A stretch of DNA of 64,000 bases from Chrysemys picta bellii (taxonomy: Eukaryota > Chordata > Testudines > Emydidae): assembly GCF_011386835.1 (NCBI RefSeq), contig NC_088795.1, positions 108,002,434 to 108,066,433 of the forward strand, read 5' to 3'. The notes beneath the pieces are model-generated. The model was not told the origin of the DNA. It saw nothing but the letters and a program-made list of their open reading frames with translations, and did no database searches. Within the stretch, counting starts at the first letter, position 1; every line of letters starts with the position of its first letter. A program made the translations under genes and the position numbers. Shown one piece after another: positions 56,826 to 64,000 of this stretch.

Positions 56826-57137
56826 GCTCACACATTGATATTTTAGGAGTTCTAATTTCACTTCTGTTTTGCCAGTGTAACGTAGGTTTTATCTTTAGAA
56901 TACGGTGCCCAACAAGCCTTGGCAGTCACAGAGACTCCCCCAGAAATGACCTACAGCAGCAGCCAGGCAAGGAGGGGGCCAGCCGCTATCCATGTTTCTT
57001 TCTGTCCCACAGGTCACAGCTGCTAGAGCACTCATACTACTGTTCACAATTTAAGCTCTGTCTGGACACTTTCTTTTCTGCTGATTGGATGTTTGTTCCA
57101 AATTCTCCTGCCCCTTTCTCCCTTCCTGTTCCTCCAC

Positions 57138-57357
57138 CAGGGCCGGCTCCAGGCACCAGCCTGGCAAGCAGGTGCTTGGGGCGGCCACTCCGGAGAGGGG
57201 CGGCACGTCCAGCTATTTGGGGGCAATTCAGCGGACGGTCCCTCACTCCCACTTGGAGTGAAGGACCTCCCGCCAAATTGCCACCGCAGATCACGATTGC
57301 GGCTTTTTTTTTTTTTTTGCGCTGCTTGGGGCGGCAAAAACCCTGGAGCCGGCCCTG
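57138..57357. mobile_element. hAT-type non-autonomous element, 220 bp
   Basis: The ends are CAGGGCCGGCTCCAGG and CCTGGAGCCGGCCCTG, almost perfect inverse. TCCTCCAC is duplicated exactly at 57130-57137 and 57358-57365. A T15-16 run lies near 57304-57318. Same kind as the element at 4322. Confidence 0.92.
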
Positions 57358-57589
57358 TCCTCCACTGTCAGCCTCACCATTCCTGCTCTCCAGGTGTCTT
57401 TTTAATCCTTCCCTCTTTTTCCCTGCTCTATTGTTCCTGTTTACTCAATTGCCCTAATAAAAATCCCACAACTGGGTAAAAGATGACCGAGTTGGAATGA
57501 TGGAGCCATGGGCCATCATGGTCCTGATTGCTTTGCTTGTATATTGGATTCCTTATCCCTAAGCCCCACACCCTTACACACACTTTGTT

Positions 57590-57685
57590 TTATCTTTTAG
57601 ATTTTAAGCTGTATGGGACAGTAAATGGGTCTGTCTGCATAAGTGCAGCATGGGGCCCTGATCCTTATCTGGGTGCAGCCAACTA
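57590..57685 (-). repeat. Dispersed old repeat, inverse copy
   Basis: TTTTAGATTTTAAGCTGTATGGG...GCAGCATGGGGCCCTGATCCTTATCTGGGTGCAGCC is the inverse of the 8086 family. Confidence 0.55.
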
Positions 57686-58685
57686 ATGAATAATAAGAGT
57701 GGCCATGCAAGTATGTCAGGCCAAATTCATGTTTGGATGAGTATTTGGGACAGTTGCCCTGTCCACAACCATGCTTGTGTACAGAATTTTATTTGTGTGA
57801 ATGTTCACTAACAAAAAAAGTGAAAGGGGTCATGAATTCTGACAAAGACAACTCCCATTTTGTATCTGAAAGGACGTTCTGAACTGCTTTTCTGCTGGTT
57901 TGGCCGGCTGTAGGCTGGAGCTAGTAGGCATATAACAATTCACGCCCTACTGGTGAGCCTCCAAACAGCTTTCTGCTTGGAGGAACAGGCAGTAGTGTGC
58001 CCCGATGGCTTTATTACATGGCCAAGTGCACTGCTTTTCCATCGGAGGTTTTGAAAAATCTAAGGTGCATGCCAGCATCTAAAAAAAACTGAGCAACATT
58101 GTGTGGTTGATTCCAGCAACACGTTCTGCCCACAGCTGTTGAAACTAATCTTTTAATAGCTGTCACCATCTGTGACCGATCAGTATATTTCTGAAACACA
58201 TTCATGGGTGTTATGGTTAACAGCAGATATTCTCAGCAAGATAATCTGGCCACTTGCATGTAGCAAGGGTACAGTCAAAAAGCATACATTAACCCTTGTC
58301 TGCGGCTAGCAGCAAGCTCTCTTTTTAATTTAATTTCCTATGGAATTGCTCCTTACTGAATAGCCTGATGAATGTGGAGAGGTGTATCACAATCAACTAT
58401 AATGAGAGAAAATAAAATGAATAACATGGTCACTTGTTGCAGCTATGCTGAGTAGCATCTGAAATAAATCACTGTACAGCTTGTTCCAAATGTTTAATTA
58501 GATGTGATCTGATTAGAAGTATTTTGCAATAAAGTGATTGGTAGTCCTCTAATAAATCAGGTACTAATGATTGCTAAGTGACTGTAGAACTACACACCCC
58601 ATCCATGTGACTGCCAAGAAAACTCCATAGCCAATTTGATGCACAATATTTCAGTATCAGTACTGCAATACTGATTTGCCTTTAT
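57686..58685. other. Unassigned interval
   Basis: No gene or named repeat recognised. Confidence 0.35.
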
Positions 58686-58689
58686 TAAC

Positions 58690-58870
58690 AAGAGAAAGGC
58701 TGATGTTGTGGTTAAGGCATTGGACTGGAACTTGGGAGCTCTAAATTCATTTCCTGGCTTAGCCACAAGTTTCCTGTGTGACTTTGGGTAAATTGCTTAA
58801 TCGCCAGTACTCAGCTCTCCATCCATGAAATGGAATTAGTTCCCTATACCACAGGACTATGGAGAAAACA
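58690..58870 (+). repeat. MIR-type SINE
   Basis: GGCATTGGACTGGAACTTGGGAGC..., TTCCTGGCTTAGCCACAAG, then TGTGTGACTTTGGGTAAATTGC and ATCCATGAAATGG are MIR landmarks in the right order. Confidence 0.75.
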
Positions 58871-60462
58871 AATACATGAATGATTGTGTGACACTGATAC
58901 AGGGGTGATATGGGTCATAAAATAGGACTGCAGAGAATGAAATCAGTACCCCTCATAGAGATGGAGGAAAAGAACACAATTCATAACTGTGATACTTTCC
59001 TAACTTCAAACCAGAGCCCTGTAGAATCTTTTTTGGACTATTGCTGCTGCCTCATAGAAAACTTTGATAAAGACTTTAGGCCTGATCCTGCAATATGCTG
59101 AACAGCCTCTACTCCCACTGAGAGATACAGCACTCTGTAAGTACAAAGTTTACCTGGATAGTACCTGTCCTGGTATGCTTGTTCTGCAGTCAGAAGAGTG
59201 ATTGGAACTCAGAGAGATATACCCACAGTAGCATGACTAAAAAAACGTAGTGTATATGCAGCCTCAAGGGTTCAGTGCAGGTTGTACAAGCACACCTGGA
59301 ATCCTGTGTATCTATTCAGGTTGCTGGCCTCCACTGCTGCAGCTACACTGCTGTTTTAAAACCATGCTACTGCAGGTATATCTACTTGAGTTGCAATCTT
59401 ATATCTGATTGCTGTCTAGACATATCTGCAGAATAATTGCCTTGCTATTCCTCTCAACCTGCCATGGCACAAATGCACAGTGATAATTAAAATAATTATT
59501 CCTGCAGGAAACTCAAAATGTTGTGGGCTTCTTCCCTTTAATTTAAAGAACTTGCTCTATAACTTCTGTTGCATCATTCTTTATTTCTGATGTAAACCAG
59601 AAGAGAGACGGAACACAATCAGAATGAAACACACTTAACTTTAGGATTAGAATGTAGAATATTTGAAAGGTATGTGGTTTACAAGTAAGTGGTAACTATT
59701 AGTATCTACTATAGAGCCTCTAATCCAAGGAAGGGTCACATAGGGACCTGTGCATAGTGGAATCAGTGTGATTCTACACAGCACTGGGAGTGGGATGTGG
59801 GGAAGTCCTGAATAAAGGTTTAACACCCATTTCTCCATGTGAATTCAGTCTGCTCTGGGATGGAGGAAGTATTTGGGATTTAGAGGAAGCTGGGAAAGAG
59901 GAGTGGGGTGGCGCTGATGGATTCATATCTGTGGATATGATAGAAGTTTGAGGCTACATAACTCTAACCACAGATTATAAGTAGCATTGATAAATACAGT
60001 ATAAATCATTTGTTTATTCAAATCAGGTTTATAAGTAACTCATTTGGTATATGAATGGAAAATAAAAAGTCAATGATAGAAGTGTCTTCCTAGTTTCCAC
60101 ATTCTCCTCAATGCTAGACTAATTGGAGCTGTCAGATGTAAAACCTTAGCTGAATGACTGAGTCATTGAGGGTGAAACAGTTACATGATGGCAGATACTG
60201 TATGTAGACAATGTTAAAATGTGAATTTTTATATGACTAATCTACAAAATGGCAGAATGGAGACATGGGAAAAACACTCCTCTTTCATAAAGAAACCGGC
60301 GGGCTTATGCAGCATGAACAAAGCTAGATTATTGCCACTGCTGCAATATTCTGATAAAAATGAGTTTCCACTGTCTGCATGAAGAATTACTCCATGCTGA
60401 AAAAGTACAGAACACAAAATGCCATATGATTTAGAACAGAAAACTTCTGGCTTCTAAATGTA
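58871..60462. other. Unassigned interval
   Basis: No coding or repeat signals beyond worn words (CCTGATCCTGCAATATGCTGA near 59080). Confidence 0.35.
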
Positions 60463-61465
60463 AAGATAATTAAGACCCAGGCAGACTGCGAAGAACTACA
60501 AAAGAATCTCTCAAAACTGGGTGACTGGGCAACAAAATGGCAGATGAAATTTAATGTTGATAAATGCAAAGTAATGCACATTGGAAAGCATAATCCCAAC
60601 TATACATATAAAATGACAGGGGTCTAAATTAGCAGTTACCCCTCAGGAAAGAGATCTTGGAGTCATTGTGGATAGTTCTCTGAAACCATCCACTCAATGT
60701 GCAGCGGCAGTCAAAAAAACAAATAGAATGCTGGGAATAATTAAGAAAGGGATAGATAATAGGACAGAAAATATCATATTGCATCTATATAAATCCATGG
60801 TATGCCCACATCTTGAACACTGTGTGCAGATGTGGTTGCCCTCAAAAAAGATATATTTGGAATGGGAAAAGGTTCAGAAAAGGGCAACAAAAATTATTAG
60901 GGGTATGGAACGGCTTCTGTATGAGGGGAGATTGATAAAACTAGAACTTTTCAGCTTGAAAAAAAGATGGCTAAGGGGAGATATGATTGAGGTCTATAAA
61001 ATCATGACTGGTGTAGAGAAAGTAGATAAGGAAGTGCTGTTTACTACTTCTCATAACACAAGAACTAGGGGGTCACCAAATGTGCATTGTGTGAAGAAAT
61101 ACTTCTCCTATTAGGTTTAAAACAAATAAAATGAAGTATTTCTTCACACTGTCAACCTGTGGAACTCCTTGCCAGAGGATGTTGTGAAGGCCAAGACCAT
61201 AACAGGGTTAAAAAAAAAACTAGATAAATTCATGGAGGACAGGTCCATCAATGGCTATTAGCCAGGATGGGCAGGAATGGTGTCCCTAGCCTCTGTTTGC
61301 CAGAAGCTGGGAATGAGCAACAGGGGATGGATCACTTGATGATTACCTGCTCTGTTCATTCCCTCTGGGGCACCTGGCACTGGCCACTGTCAGAAGACAG
61401 GGTACTGGGCTAGATGGACCTATGGTCTAACCCAGTAGGGCCATTCTTATGTTCTTATGTTAATG
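60463..61465 (+). mobile_element. LINE (CR1/L2 group), 5'-truncated
   Basis: Starts in the RT after the catalytic box (GDWATKWQMKFNVDKCKVMH-like at 60522-60580), followed by a 148-codon frame 60668-61114 covering DSSLKPSTQCAAAVKKTNRM to the EVYKIMTGVEKVDKEV region. Then frameshifts and the C-terminus to about 61230, and a 3' UTR ending CATTCTTATGTTCTTATG at 61463. The same family as 41660-44786 and 52500-54670. Confidence 0.88.
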
Positions 61466-61894
61466 TATGTGACTAGAACAGATTTTTGAAGAGCTTGTCC
61501 CAGCCAATTATCTGGAAGGGAGAGGATGGAGGAGTAGATCTAACTACTGCAATCACAGCAATTTTCCCCAAGTACCTAGAAGTCCACAAATTTAGTCCGG
61601 CAAGGGATGGGGGTGGTGTTTAAAGAATATATGTAGGAAGAGCAGGTAAGAATTTGTGTGTGTGTGTCTAGATCCCCCCACATTACCATTCTTTTTCTTT
61701 ACAGAACATTATCAGAATCAGCACCATGATCAGAGAGTACTTGCTTCCATTGTACAGTATTTTTTATTTCTAACCTAAAAAAGTTAGAGCTCTAGGCTAA
61801 ACTTTTTCAAAAATAGGCACCTTCAACAATCCCTAGGCATGAAGTGCCTAGAAGTGGCAAGATTTTTAGAAATACTCAGCACCCATAAATTCAA
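61466..61894. other. Unassigned interval
   Basis: No features recognised. Confidence 0.35.
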
Positions 61895-62070
61895 TCATAT
61901 GGCCTAGTGCTTGGGACTCTAGCCTGGGAGTCAGGAGACCATTACCATTGACTTTACTGGGGCCAGGATTTCACTCCCAGTTTTGCTCTTGACCTGATGT
62001 GTGAATTGGACATGTCATTTTACCTCTCCGTGCCTTTGTTTCCCCTCCCATCTTTTGTCAGTCTTGTCGT
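61895..62070 (+). repeat. MIR-type SINE with a small palindrome fragment inside
   Basis: GTGCTTGGGACTCTAGCCTGGGAGTCAGGAGACC is the MIR front. TACCATTGACTTTACTGGGG...AGGATTTCAC at 61940-61976 is a half of the palindrome seen at 16527. Then TGTGAATTGGACATGTCATTTTACCTCTCCGTGCCTTTGTTTCCCC (in pieces) is the MIR back half. Confidence 0.6.
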
Positions 62071-62155
62071 TTTAGATAGTGATCATTGGGGTTGGGATTT
62101 GTCTGTTACTCTGTGTACAAGAGTGTTTCCCTGGTCTTGGCTGGGTCCTCTAGGT

Positions 62156-62619
62156 CAGTGGTTCTCAACCTATCCAGACTACTGTACCTCTTCAGGAGTC
62201 TTGCATACCTCAAGTTTCATCTCACTTAAAACTACTTGCTTACAAAATCAGACAAAAATACACCAGTGTCACAGCACACTATTACTGAAACATTGCTTAC
62301 TTTCTCATTTTCACCATGTCATTATACAATAAATAGATTGGAATATAAATATTGTACTTACATTTCAGTGTGATACTTGAGCCTGTTTTTCAGTTGTGAG
62401 CCTTGTCTAAAGCCCGAGCCCCAGTGCTGAAGCCTGCAACTTAGCCTTGTGGGGGCCCCTATGGCATAGAACCCAGGGCAATTGCCCTGCTTGCCACCCC
62501 CCTAATGCCAGCCCTGCACTTGCAATCTCCCATAACCCATCCCAGGTTGAGAAACACTGATTTAGATGAGCCGAGTACCGTGAGGAAGACCTCCGTGTAC
62601 GCCTGGTTGAGAATCACTG
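62156..62619. mobile_element. hAT-type non-autonomous element, 464 bp
   Basis: The ends are CAGTGGTTCTCAACC and GGTTGAGAATCACTG. CTCTAGGT is duplicated exactly at 62148-62155 and 62620-62627. About 160 bp of unrelated GC-richer text at 62395-62555 is not in the copy at 11712 and may be a nested insertion. Confidence 0.92.
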
Positions 62620-62627
62620 CTCTAGGT

Positions 62628-63479
62628 GCTACCATAACACAAATAAATAAAGTAAGTCAATGGGAGCTGCAAGTGCTGAGCAACCATGAGTGGGGCTATT
62701 GTGAGGGATGGGGAAAATCAGGTCATTTCTGTTCAGGTAACTGACTTTAGGAAATCAGGTTTGAAAAATTGGGCTACCGCTCTGTAGAGTCTGCCCTTTT
62801 ACGCTATGTAGTCTTCTTGTCAAGTTTTATTACTTACACTTAAACCTTCAAGATCCAAGTCTTTTAATGTCACTTTGAAAGTTTATTATTCTTTTTATCA
62901 ATCAAATAATTTGTTGGGAGGATCACAACTATTTCCACCCAAATGAAACCATGTTAATCACACCAAAAGGTAATATTACAGGAATGAAAGTCCCTAAAGA
63001 GTAGCAGATGCTTTAAAGTATTTTGGATGCTGGATCTCAGTCTTCTTGTTTAAATTAAAGTGGACTATGGATCAATTGGAATTACTGTTAATAAACACTG
63101 AATGACTCTTTGCTGAGTGATGCTGCGAGTTATTTCACTTTGGCATACAGTGCTAACATAAACAAATCTTGCAGCATTCATCATAGCCTCTTGCTGTGAA
63201 GGATTTCAGCTGAGCTGACTGATGTCATTTAGATTTTTGAAAATTAAGTTCCCTGTTACTTTTTGCTTGATACCAACAATTTCCACCCCAAAAATATGCA
63301 CAATAGTTGTCATTTAGATCTTTAGAATTCTGCTTTTTGCCTAATAACACGTCTGTAGTATCCCCTCTACTTTTTGTGAATACCATGGTAACACTGATGT
63401 ACACACATCAGTAAACAGGCAACCACACCACTACAAAGCAACATTTTCCCATTTTCTAGAGGGTAGAGGAGAAGATTGG
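62628..63479. other. Unassigned interval
   Basis: No gene found. Confidence 0.35.
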
Positions 63480-63645
63480 GAATCATGATGTCAGTATTCT
63501 CTTCCCAGCTCTGCTGCTAAGACTCTGCTACCTTGGGCATGTCACTTTAATTCTCTCTGCTTCTGATTCCCCTGTCTGTAAAATGGGGATGGTACTATTT
63601 AGCTCACCTTCCACACAAGATTCATGAATGTTTGTAAAGCACCGG
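63480..63645 (+). repeat. MIR-type SINE
   Basis: CTCTGCTGCTAAGACTCTGC...CCTTGGGCATGTCACTTTAAT, then CCCCTGTCTGTAAAATGGGGATGG and GTAAAGCACCGGCAC: the most MIR-like copy in the window. Confidence 0.85.
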
Positions 63646-63671
63646 CACACTGGATTAAAGATGCTAGAGGA

Positions 63672-64000
63672 ATACAAATCAATAACTTAGATGATGGAGT
63701 GGAGAGTATGCTTAAACTCTGCAGATGGCAGCAAGGATTTTGAAGGGCAGGACTACAGTTCAAAAAGACCTTGATAAATGGGAGATTTGGTCTGAAATTC
63801 ACAAGAAGAAATTCAATAGAGACCAATGCAGACTACTACACTTTAGAAGGAAAAAACAGTCAAATGCACATATACAAAATGGGGAATAACTGGCTAGGTG
63901 GTAGTACTGCTGAAAATGATCTAAGGGTTAGAGTGGATATAAGATGAATAGGAGTCAACAATGCGATGTAGTGGCTTAAAAGGGTAATATAATTCTGGCA
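63672..64000 (+). mobile_element. CR1 LINE, cut off by window end
   Basis: Decayed RT: INNLDDGVESMLKLCRWQQ-like text (the catalytic box is lost between 63700 and 63740), then worn sequence matching KWSEINKKKFNRDQC and LHFRRKK at 63785-63860 and DLRVRVDIR near 63920. The rest of the copy, including the 3' end, lies beyond the window. Confidence 0.8.

Overview
This window reads as non-coding nuclear DNA of a non-avian sauropsid, most likely a turtle. That assignment rests on repeat content, not on a gene. The repeats are several lineages of CR1/L2-group LINEs with typical 3' tails, a DIRS-type tyrosine-recombinase retrotransposon, a Penelope-like element with a GIY-YIG domain, many short hAT-type elements with 8-bp target duplications, old MIR-type SINEs and solo LTRs. 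I found no host protein-coding exon, rRNA, functional tRNA, CRISPR array or operon. The longest open frame (359 codons, minus strand, 53096-54175) is a CR1 reverse transcriptase.

Layout. 1-5710: a minus-strand LINE split between two reverse-transcriptase motifs by a DIRS element (about 49-4071), which itself carries a GC-rich insertion; a small hAT element sits in the right half of the LINE. 6129-6941: a long hAT element. 9130-10480: the LTR and gag part of a minus-strand Ty3/gypsy-like element whose capsid region looks like a SCAN domain. 11565-12255: a MIR split by a hAT element. 18690-20040: plus-strand CR1. 20843-21149: a folded-back Penelope-type fragment with a 10-bp target duplication. 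25255-26270: minus-strand CR1 3' end with a hAT element inside. 28405-28832: CR1 3' end. 30030-30595: MIR split by a TAA-flanked palindromic element. 31336-32160: solo LTR with a perfect 5-bp duplication, followed by a hAT element. 34500-38090: minus-strand LINE pieces interrupted by a hAT element and an LTR. 38340-38990: RT piece of a different LINE lineage. 41150-45005: a GC-rich repeat containing an almost 3-kb LINE, which contains a Penelope fragment. 47270-48470 and 48735-48895: palindromic DNA with seven tRNA-like units in both orientations. 50467-51413: plus-strand CR1. 52500-54670: LINE with the best-preserved CR1 nested in it. 54778-56825: two 180-bp inverted arms. 60463-61465 and 63672-64000: further LINE copies.

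The genes do not cooperate as a pathway. What the window records is an order of insertion: MIR and old LINE copies lie at the bottom, hAT, DIRS, LTR and Penelope insertions above them, and some GC-rich and CR1 copies are nested deeper still. All element names rest on motif recognition by eye, without database comparison. Boundaries are exact only where a target duplication is given.
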